A DNA stretch of 64,000 nucleotides, from NCBI RefSeq assembly GCF_026153455.1, contig NZ_CP110629.1, positions 186,001 to 250,000 on the forward strand, read 5' to 3'. Made by a program: the position numbers and the translations under genes. The notes below the pieces were generated by a model. It worked only from the letters and a program-made list of their open reading frames with translations, did not search any database and was not told the DNA's origin. This DNA is from Marinimicrobium sp. C6131. GTDB lineage: Bacteria; Pseudomonadota; Gammaproteobacteria; Pseudomonadales; Cellvibrionaceae. Positions 29,128 through 35,654 of the stretch are shown here, in pieces (positions within the stretch are counted from its first letter, which is position 1; the number at the start of each line of letters is the position of its first letter).

Positions 29128-29679
29128 ATGGCTCGGGGAATCAATAAAGTCATTCTGATCGGGAATCTGGGCGCCGATCCGGAAACCCGCTACATGCCTT
29201 CTGGTGGGGCAGTGACCAACGTCAATCTGGCCACCAGTGAACAGTGGAAGGACAAGCAGACCGGCCAGCCTCAGGAGCGTACCGAGTGGCACCGTGTGGT
29301 CTTTTTCAACCGCCTGGCCGAGATTGCGGGCGAGTATCTGAAAAAGGGCAGCAAGGTCTATGTCGAAGGCTCCTTGCGTACCCGCAAGTGGCAGGGGCAG
29401 GATGGTCAGGACCGCTACACCACTGAAATCGTCGCCAACGAGATGCAGATGCTTGACGGCCGTGGCGGCGATAACAGCAATTACGGCGGCGGTGGCGGTT
29501 ATGGCAATCAGTCCGGTCCGTCGGACGATTACTCTGCGCCACAAGGTGGGGGCAGCTACGGTGGTGGCGCTCAGAACGCGCCCGCTCAGGGGGGGCAGCA
29601 GAACGCGCCTCGTGGCGGCGGCCAGCCTCAGCAGCCGGCAGGCGGCTTTGACAGCTTTGATGACGACATTCCGTTCTAG
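29128..29679 (+). CDS. ssb: Single-stranded DNA-binding protein
   Basis: Binds single-stranded DNA in replication, repair and recombination. 183 residues from ATG 29128 (MARGINKVILIGNLG), behind an ACAGGAGA box; an in-frame start at 29080 is not conserved. The OB fold covers about residues 1-112. The linker is Gly/Gln/Pro-rich (NYGGGGGYGNQSG, then GGGQPQQPAGG), and the C-terminal acidic tip DSFDDDIPF, which docks partner proteins, is perfect. Confidence 0.97.
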   Translation: MARGINKVILIGNLGADPETRYMPSGGAVTNVNLATSEQWKDKQTGQPQERTEWHRVVFFNRLAEIAGEYLKKGSKVYVEGSLRTRKWQGQDGQDRYTTEIVANEMQMLDGRGGDNSNYGGGGGYGNQSGPSDDYSAPQGGGSYGGGAQNAPAQGGQQNAPRGGGQPQQPAGGFDSFDDDIPF

Positions 29680-29705
29680 ACCCGTGTCAAGGTGAGTTGC
29701 CGCGT

Positions 29706-30572
29706 TTGAAACTGCTGTTGACTGACGCCTCCCACGCCCTGGGAAAAGCGCTTGAGCATGAGCTTGAGCGCGAACCCTTTGCGCTGATCATGCCTGAGTC
29801 GGCCCGTCTGAACTGGACCGATATCGGGGAGGTTCGTGCCTGGATCGAGCATCAGCGTCCCAAACTGGTCATCAACACCCTTGGTTGGGCCGATCGGCCC
29901 GATAGTGCCCACTGCTCACTGATTCCCCGGGCGGCCGCTATTCTGGCGCAAGTCTGTGAGGAACAGCGCCTTCCGATGATCCAGCTTTCCAGTTATCAGG
30001 TCTTTGGCGGGGACAATAAAAGCAGTCACGCCGAGAAAGACGAACCCATGCCGCAAAGTGAGGCCGGGCGCGCCTGGCTGGCCGCAGAGCAGGCGGTCAA
30101 CGAGGCGCTGTCAAAGCGGCTGATTCTGCGTTTGAGCTGGATGATAGGCAGTTATGGTGATAACCGCCTGACCCGACTTCTTGGTGCGATTTTCAGCGGT
30201 CAGGGGGCTGTACCGGTCCATACTCGGCTTAAAGGCTCACCCACGGCGTTATCCGATGCGGCGAGGGTCATTGTGGGCGTGGTCAAGCAGATTGATTGTG
30301 GTGCCGAGAATTGGGGAGTCATGCATTACGCCAGTCGTGAACCCTGCAGTGAAGCGGATTTTGCGGAAAAGGTGATCGGTGTACTCCGTCAGCTTGATAG
30401 CCTGCCGGAGGGCGTTGAGCTGACAAAGCTGGAGTCATTGCCGCCGGATGAGCCGATCAGTGCGGTGTTGGGGGGGCGTCGGCTGCGAGATGGCTTTGGC
30501 GTGCAGGCGCGAGCCTGGGAGCCCTACCTGGTGCCCATGATCAAACAGTGGCTTCATCAGCGCCGGGGTTGA
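29706..30572 (+). CDS. RmlD-like NAD(P)-dependent sugar-nucleotide reductase
   Basis: Looks like the dTDP-4-dehydrorhamnose reductase (RmlD) branch of short-chain dehydrogenases, about 288 residues. Visible are an N-terminal Rossmann strand (KLLLTDASHALGKALEHEL), PKLVINTLGWADRPDSAH near residue 55 as in RmlD substrate binding, and LPMIQLSSYQVFGG near residue 95 in place of the usual STDYVFDG. The usual GxxGxxG is degraded to TDASHALG, and the catalytic YxxxK is not obvious (EAGRAWLAAEQAVNEAL replaces it), so catalysis is doubtful. The TTG at 29706 is favoured because AGGTGAG lies 9 bases upstream; TTG 29697 is the alternative. Rhamnose synthesis is not supported by the neighbours. Confidence 0.6.
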   Translation: MKLLLTDASHALGKALEHELEREPFALIMPESARLNWTDIGEVRAWIEHQRPKLVINTLGWADRPDSAHCSLIPRAAAILAQVCEEQRLPMIQLSSYQVFGGDNKSSHAEKDEPMPQSEAGRAWLAAEQAVNEALSKRLILRLSWMIGSYGDNRLTRLLGAIFSGQGAVPVHTRLKGSPTALSDAARVIVGVVKQIDCGAENWGVMHYASREPCSEADFAEKVIGVLRQLDSLPEGVELTKLESLPPDEPISAVLGGRRLRDGFGVQARAWEPYLVPMIKQWLHQRRG

Positions 30573-30597
30573 TCCGCAGGAGGGGGCAGAAGCCCAG

Positions 30598-30633
30598 ACA
30601 CAAAGAACGCGGCCTTGGCCGCGTTTTTTGTGT
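30598..30633. terminator. Bidirectional terminator between the RmlD-like gene and fabB
   Basis: A 17-bp stem with one G-T pair (30598-30614 with 30617-30633) and a TT loop. The + strand reads into six T residues (30624-30629), and the other strand into a matching T-rich run. Flanking genes converge on it. Confidence 0.88.
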
Positions 30634-30656
30634 CCATCTGAACAGGCTCTGGCAGA

Positions 30657-31874
30657 TCAGTCTGCCATGCGCTGGAAGACCAGGCAGGCATTGGTCCCGC
30701 CAAACCCGAAGCTGTTGGACATGACCCGCTCCAGGGTCACCCCATCCTGACGTTCGGTTGCAATGGGCAGTCCCTCGGCTTCGGGGTCCAGTTGAGTAAT
30801 GTTGGCCGAGGCACAGATGAAGTCGTGTTTCATCATCAGGAGGCTGTAGATGGCCTCCTGCACGCCGGTGGCGCCCAGAGAGTGCCCGGTGAGGGATTTG
30901 GTGGAGCTGATGGTCGGCACCTTGTCGGTAAAGGTGGCGCGAATGGCCTTCAGTTCGGCCAGGTCGCCCACCGGCGTGCTGGTGCCGTGGGAGTTGATGT
31001 AATCAATATCACCATCGGTTGTGGCCAGTGCCTGTCGCATGCAGCGGATGGCGCCTTCACCGGAGGGGGCCACCATGTCATAGCCATCGGAGTTGGCGCC
31101 GTAGCCAACCAGTTCGGCGTAGATTTTAGCGCCTCGAGCCTTGGCGTGTTCGTACTCCTCCAGCACCAGGCAACCGCCTCCACCAGCGATGACAAAGCCG
31201 TCACGCTCGGCATCATAAGCGCGAGAAGCCTGCTCCGGCGTATCGTTGTATTTGGTGGACAGGGCTCCCATGGCGTCGAACAGACTGGTCAGCGTCCAGT
31301 GTTCTTCCTCGCCACCGCCGGCAAAAACGATGTCCTGCTTACCCAACTGGATTTGCTCCATGGCACTGCCAATGCAGTGGGCACTGGTGGCACAGGCGGA
31401 GGAAATGGAGTAGTTCAACCCCTTGATTTTGAAAGGAGTGGCCAGGCAGGCGGAGGTGGTACTGCCCATGGTCTGGGTGACCCGGTAGGGGCCAACCCGC
31501 TTCAGGCCTTTTTCCCGCAGAACGTCTGCCGCTTCCACCAGGTTCTTGGAGGAGGCGCCGCCAGAGCCCATGATGATGCCGGTGCGTTCGTTCGACACCA
31601 GTGACTCATCGAGACCGGCGTCTGCAATGGCCTGGTCCATGGAAATATAGGCAAAGGCGGCCGCATCGCCCATAAAGCGAAGCACCTTGCGATCAATGCG
31701 CTCTTTCAGGTCAATGTCGATGGAGCCCGCCACCTGGCTGCGGAAACCCATCTCGGCGTAGCTGTCCTGAAATTTGATACCGGAACGGCCTGCGCGCAAT
31801 GCCTCGAGTACGGTGGCAATATCATTACCTAAGCAGGACACAATGCCCATGCCGGTAACTACAACGCGTTTCAT
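30657..31874 (-). CDS. fabB: 3-oxoacyl-ACP synthase I
   Basis: Beta-ketoacyl-ACP synthase that elongates fatty acids and is needed for the unsaturated branch. 405 residues. The catalytic Cys161 lies in SSACATSAHC, with His296 (NSHGTSTPVGD), Lys326 and His331 (SLTGHSLGATG); these match E. coli Cys163, His298, Lys328 and His333. The C-terminal SNSFGFGGTNACLVF signature is present. It follows fabA by 134 bp on the same strand, as in the pseudomonad fabAB operon. Confidence 0.96.
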   Translation of the reverse strand: MKRVVVTGMGIVSCLGNDIATVLEALRAGRSGIKFQDSYAEMGFRSQVAGSIDIDLKERIDRKVLRFMGDAAAFAYISMDQAIADAGLDESLVSNERTGIIMGSGGASSKNLVEAADVLREKGLKRVGPYRVTQTMGSTTSACLATPFKIKGLNYSISSACATSAHCIGSAMEQIQLGKQDIVFAGGGEEEHWTLTSLFDAMGALSTKYNDTPEQASRAYDAERDGFVIAGGGGCLVLEEYEHAKARGAKIYAELVGYGANSDGYDMVAPSGEGAIRCMRQALATTDGDIDYINSHGTSTPVGDLAELKAIRATFTDKVPTISSTKSLTGHSLGATGVQEAIYSLLMMKHDFICASANITQLDPEAEGLPIATERQDGVTLERVMSNSFGFGGTNACLVFQRMAD

Positions 31875-32008
31875 AGGCTACCTCTTATCTCTGTTTGTAG
31901 CGGAAGCAGTGGGCGCCATTATGCCATACAAACCGCTCTGTCGGGGCGGCGATTGGACCGCTCGACAGAGGCTGAGTTCAGCGCCACGGGCTGGCCCGGC
32001 TGCACGAT

Positions 32009-32533
32009 TTAGAAGGAATCGGTGTTCTGAAACAGACCGACGCGCAAATCCTTGGCAAAGTAGATGTCTTTGCCATCGACGGACACCCGGCCATCGGCAA
32101 TACCCATGATCAGTTTGCGCTCAATGACCCGCTTAAGGTTGATGTGATAAGTGATCTTTTTGGCGGTGGGCAGAATCTGCCCGGTGAATTTCACTTCACC
32201 ACAACCCAGGGCGCGCCCTTTACCCGGGTTCCCTTTCCAGCCGAGGAAGAAGCCCACCAGTTGCCACATAGCGTCCAGGCCCAGGCATCCGGGCATCACC
32301 GGGTCACCGGGGAAGTGGCACTCGAAGAACCACAGATCGGGAGAGATGTCGAGTTCAGCGATGATTTCGCCTTTGTTGAATTCCCCGCCAGTTTCGCTGA
32401 TATGGGCTATCCGGTCGAGCATCAGCATATTGGGCACAGGCAACTGGGCGTTGCCGGGGCCAAACAGGCGGCCGTGGCCACACTCGAGCAGTTCGTCACG
32501 GCTGTAGGCGTTCTTTTGGGCAAAGGCGTTCAT
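32009..32533 (-). CDS. fabA: 3-hydroxydecanoyl-ACP dehydratase/isomerase
   Basis: Dehydrates 3-hydroxydecanoyl-ACP and isomerises trans-2- to cis-3-decenoyl-ACP, the entry to unsaturated fatty acids. 174 residues. The active-site His73 is in FFECHFPGDPVMPG and Asp87 is in GLDAMWQL, matching the E. coli pair. Upstream of fabB in one likely operon. A possible promoter lies at 32609-32636; no FabR or DesT operator was recognised with confidence. Confidence 0.96.
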   Translation of the reverse strand: MNAFAQKNAYSRDELLECGHGRLFGPGNAQLPVPNMLMLDRIAHISETGGEFNKGEIIAELDISPDLWFFECHFPGDPVMPGCLGLDAMWQLVGFFLGWKGNPGKGRALGCGEVKFTGQILPTAKKITYHINLKRVIERKLIMGIADGRVSVDGKDIYFAKDLRVGLFQNTDSF

Positions 32534-32608
32534 AATCGGAGCTCTGTTACAGTCTATATCGGCCCCGAAAACACCGGTCTCGATGGATTCAGGGCGGCAA
32601 AGGTCGCC

Positions 32609-32636
32609 ATTCTACCGACTGTGGGGAGCTTGTCTA
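32609..32636 (-). promoter_or_regulatory. Possible fabA promoter
   Basis: On the minus strand TAGACA (32631-32636) and TAGAAT (32609-32614) lie 16 bp apart, about 75 bp before fabA. The -35 overlaps the last codon of ispB. Moderate match only. Confidence 0.4.
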
Positions 32637-33596
32637 GTGAGTCCTGGCCAGGGCGAACTCGGCCACCTCGGCCATGGCCCGGGTAAAGACGTTGTCCGGA
32701 AGGGCCGCCAGCTGCGATTTTGCACTGGCCACCTGGGCGCGGGCGCGCTCCAAAGTGTACTCCATGGCACCAGTTTCGTCGACGATACTCAGGATTTCGG
32801 GCAGCTTGGCCGCATCTCCCGCGCGGATAGCGCTCGCCACCAGTGCCCTTTGGGCCGGGGTCCCTGCCTGCATGGCGTAAATCAGGGGCAGGGTGGGCTT
32901 GCCCTCCGCCAGATCGTCACCGACATTCTTGCCCAGCGCCTCGGCATCGCCCTGATAGTCGAGGGCATCGTCCACCAGTTGAAACGCCATGCCGACGTGG
33001 TGGCCATAGGCCCGCAATGCCTGTCGTTGGTGGGGGGCAGCCTCACAGAGTGCGGCCGCCACCTCGCAGGCGGACGCAAACAATATGGCGGTCTTCTTGT
33101 CGATCACCGAGAAGTAGTTGCTTTCCGTGACGGCAGGATCCTTGGCGTTGACCAGTTGCTGGACCTCTCCCTCGGCGATGCGGTTGGTGGTCTCGGACAG
33201 CACCGACATGATGTCCATGCTACCAATGGCCACCATCATCTGAAACGCCCGGGAATACAGGAAATCTCCCACCAGTACCGCCGGGGCGTTACCCCACTGG
33301 GCGTTGGCGGTAATGCGCCCCCGCCGGCGCTCCGAGGTGTCGACCACATCGTCGTGGAGCAGGGTGGCGGTGTGGATAAACTCGATGATCGCCGCCAGGT
33401 CCAGGTTGTCCCGTCCTCTATAGTCCAGTGCCCGGCAGGTGAGCAGCACCATCAGCGGGCGCAACCGCTTGCCCCCGGCTTCAATAAGGTAGTGACCAAT
33501 ATTCTCGACCAGCTCTACATCGGAGTGGAGCTGCTCGATGATGCGCTGGTTAACCGCTTCGAAATCGTCCGCGACAACCTGGTGGAAAGGCAGCAT
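32634..33596 (-). CDS. ispB: Polyprenyl (octaprenyl-type) diphosphate synthase
   Basis: Makes the long isoprenoid side chain of ubiquinone/menaquinone by condensing IPP units. 320 residues from the ATG at 33596 (MLPFHQVVADDF), which matches the FYQVVADDF start of pseudomonad IspB. An in-frame ATG at 33632 overlaps the -10 of the promoter and is rejected. First Asp-rich motif LLHDDVVD (about residue 82), second LVDDALDY, with GGKRLRPL near the start. No good ribosome-binding site is visible. It runs on the same strand as fabA, which begins 100 bp after it. Chain length cannot be read from sequence alone. Confidence 0.9.
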   Translation of the reverse strand: MLPFHQVVADDFEAVNQRIIEQLHSDVELVENIGHYLIEAGGKRLRPLMVLLTCRALDYRGRDNLDLAAIIEFIHTATLLHDDVVDTSERRRGRITANAQWGNAPAVLVGDFLYSRAFQMMVAIGSMDIMSVLSETTNRIAEGEVQQLVNAKDPAVTESNYFSVIDKKTAILFASACEVAAALCEAAPHQRQALRAYGHHVGMAFQLVDDALDYQGDAEALGKNVGDDLAEGKPTLPLIYAMQAGTPAQRALVASAIRAGDAAKLPEILSIVDETGAMEYTLERARAQVASAKSQLAALPDNVFTRAMAEVAEFALARTH

Positions 33597-33630
33597 GGGG
33601 CTTGGGCTCTGTTGCTGATAAAGGAAAGGC

Positions 33631-33659
33631 ATCCTAGGCAGGGCCGGGGTGGCTGTCAA
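33631..33659 (-). promoter_or_regulatory. ispB promoter
   Basis: A consensus TTGACA (33654-33659) and TAGGAT (33631-33636) on the minus strand with 17-bp spacing. The start of transcription would be near 33624, about 28 nt before the ATG at 33596, which settles the start choice. Confidence 0.75.
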
Positions 33660-33688
33660 GAATTCCGTCGGGCCCCCAACTGGATCAT

Positions 33689-33739
33689 CCGTCACAAAAC
33701 CTTCACAAAACTGTCGCCCAAGGTTCATAAAAGTTGTTG
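33689..33739 (+). promoter_or_regulatory. Pho-box-like tandem repeats before the lipoprotein gene
   Basis: Four to five 11-bp units of the form 7-bp repeat plus A-rich 4-bp spacer: CCGTCAC (33689-33695), CCTTCAC (33700-33706), CTGTCGC (33711-33717), GGTTCAT (33722-33728) and a weak fifth. Spacers are AAAA, AAAA, CCAA, AAAA. The known PhoB box is CTGTCAT repeated at 11 bp with AT-rich spacers, so this is a strong candidate for PhoB control of the gene at 33871. A -10 could be CATAAA (33726-33731) or CATAGG (33742-33747). The 274-bp gap 33597-33870 otherwise holds only the ispB promoter. Confidence 0.75.
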
Positions 33740-33870
33740 AACATAGGCGCCACATGGAAAGGGGGATTTGAGGCCAATCTCGATTCCTTCTCCCGCGCAG
33801 ACATGGGCTATGGGCCGCGGCCGGTAGTCCCCATTTTCAAAAAAAGCGATCCATCAGGAGTGCTCAACCT

Positions 33871-35547
33871 ATGAAAATCACGACCCTTGTTAGCGTAACC
33901 GCTTTGACTGCAGTACTGGCGGCCTGCGGCGGCGGCGATATCGAAATCGATGCCCGCAACCAGTCCACCACTGACAATTCAGTGGGCGACAACAGCAACA
34001 ACAATACCAGCGGTGGTAACAATCCTCCGGCCGAAGAAAATCCCTGCGCCTCTTATGAGCAGGACGGAGAGACCTTCCAGGGTTCCTACGATGCCCCCAA
34101 CTGCGTATACGGCACCGATTTTGTCAGCCTGAGCAAGCCCTACACAGCGTCTGAAGAGCTGGTTTTTGGTGATCTGTCCAATGACGGTGCCCACATCTTC
34201 AATGACAGCCTGATGATCGGTCAGGGCTTCGACAACGACGCTGACATGGAAGCGGCGGGCATCACCCAGGGTGGTGACGGTTCCGTATTGCGTCTGGAAG
34301 CGGGCGCCATCCTGGCTTTCCGCTCCAACGACGATTACTTTGTGATCAATCGCGGCTCCCAGATTTTCGCCGAAGGTACTGTGGACGAGCCGGTTGTCGT
34401 GACCTCTACCTCCGACATCGAAGGTACTGTAGGCGCTGAAGACGTCCAGCAGTGGGGCGGCATGATCATCAATGGTTTCGGTATCACCAACAAGTGTGCC
34501 TACACCGGCACCATGATGGATGGCGACCTGGCCACTTCAGACTGCCATATCGCCGCTGAAGGTAAGGCCGGCGCTGGTCAGACTTACTACGGTGGTGACA
34601 ACAACGAAGACAATTCCGGCTCTCTGGAGTACTTCATGGTCAAGCACACTGGTGCCCAGGTGGCTCCGGGTAACGACCTGAACGGTATTTCTTTCAACGC
34701 TGTAGGCTCGGGCACCGAAGTCAACTTCCTGCAGGTTTACTCAACCTACGACGACGGTATCGAATTCTTCGGTGGTGCCGTTGATATCAACAACTATGTG
34801 GGTCTGTATGTTCGCGATGATTCCATTGATATCGACGAATCCTATGTCGGTACCATCAATAACGCACTGGTGATTCAGGGCGAGACCGATGGTGACCACT
34901 GCATCGAGTCCGACGGCATCGGCAGCTACAGCAGCCAGGACCAGGCCACCATCGACGATTTCGTGGCTCGCGGCCTGAACTCTCGCGCTACCATCAATAA
35001 CCTGACCTGTATCGTCTCTCCGAACGCGGCGGGTACTCACGCCGATGGCCACGGCTGGCGTATCCGGGAAGCGCACTTCCCGACCATCCGCAACTCCATC
35101 CTGACCACCGCTTACATGGGTGACCAGGCGGACGATAACTACTGTGTTCGCATCGAATCAGCTGAAGGCCTGCAAGCGGCCCAGGACGGTGACCTGGTGA
35201 TTGAGGAGTCGATCATCGCCTGTGCCACCCTGACCAACGGCGGTCCGCTGCCGGACGGCACTACCACTCGCGAGTTCCTGGAAGCCAGCAACGACGTTAT
35301 GCAGACTGCGGCTGACGGTGAAGATCCGACCGCTGACGACGTCGATGTCAACCTGGCCATCCTGGATGGTTTCTATTCCCTGCCGCTGGGCGACATGGTG
35401 GTCAACGGTAACGCCACTCAGGTGACTCCGGTAGATGCAGACTTTGTCGGTGGCGTGACTGCTGACAACGACTGGACCGCTGGATGGACTTACGGCCTGC
35501 ACCCGGACAATCGTGCCCAGCCGCTGTGGTTCGAAGCGGCTGAATAA
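33871..35547 (+). CDS. Predicted surface/outer-membrane lipoprotein, beta-helix-like
   Basis: 558 residues with no enzymatic motif I recognise. A lipoprotein signal peptide ends in LAAC (Cys19), with Gly-Gly after it. Residues 22-57 are an Asn/Ser/Gly-rich linker, typical of a tether. The rest is acidic, rich in Asn, Asp and Gly, with short repeating turns (GGAVDINNYVGLYVRDDSIDI-like) that suggest a right-handed parallel beta-helix; cysteines occur in likely disulfide pairs (Cys59, Cys78 and later). Codon use resembles the ribosomal genes (GGT, CGT, CTG), suggesting high expression. It sits upstream of a TonB-dependent receptor and behind a Pho-box-like array, so a role in capturing a phosphorus-containing nutrient is inferred, not shown. 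Confidence 0.8.
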   Translation: MKITTLVSVTALTAVLAACGGGDIEIDARNQSTTDNSVGDNSNNNTSGGNNPPAEENPCASYEQDGETFQGSYDAPNCVYGTDFVSLSKPYTASEELVFGDLSNDGAHIFNDSLMIGQGFDNDADMEAAGITQGGDGSVLRLEAGAILAFRSNDDYFVINRGSQIFAEGTVDEPVVVTSTSDIEGTVGAEDVQQWGGMIINGFGITNKCAYTGTMMDGDLATSDCHIAAEGKAGAGQTYYGGDNNEDNSGSLEYFMVKHTGAQVAPGNDLNGISFNAVGSGTEVNFLQVYSTYDDGIEFFGGAVDINNYVGLYVRDDSIDIDESYVGTINNALVIQGETDGDHCIESDGIGSYSSQDQATIDDFVARGLNSRATINNLTCIVSPNAAGTHADGHGWRIREAHFPTIRNSILTTAYMGDQADDNYCVRIESAEGLQAAQDGDLVIEESIIACATLTNGGPLPDGTTTREFLEASNDVMQTAADGEDPTADDVDVNLAILDGFYSLPLGDMVVNGNATQVTPVDADFVGGVTADNDWTAGWTYGLHPDNRAQPLWFEAAE

Positions 35548-35585
35548 GCCCCGACTGCAACGAGTCAACACACGATTGCCGTAAC

Positions 35586-35611
35586 GAAAGGGCGCCTTAC
35601 GGCGCCCTTTC
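35586..35611 (+). terminator. Hairpin between lipoprotein and receptor genes
   Basis: An 11-bp perfect stem (35586-35596 with 35601-35611) with a TTAC loop. Only three T residues close the right arm, so it may act as an attenuator that leaves lipoprotein mRNA in excess over receptor mRNA, or as a 3'-end stabiliser. Confidence 0.55.
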
Positions 35612-35654
35612 TACTAGGCGGCTCTCTACAGCTTCACTAGATAGGGCAGTTCAG

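Noticed and set aside
32583..33740. Long plus-strand open frame opposite ispB
   Set aside because: ispB has clear catalytic motifs and a good promoter; the opposite frame has none and would cover the ispB promoter.
33597..33755. N-terminal extension of ispB
   Set aside because: It would start upstream of the TTGACA/TAGGAT promoter and cover the Pho-box-like array; the family N-terminus matches the ATG at 33596.
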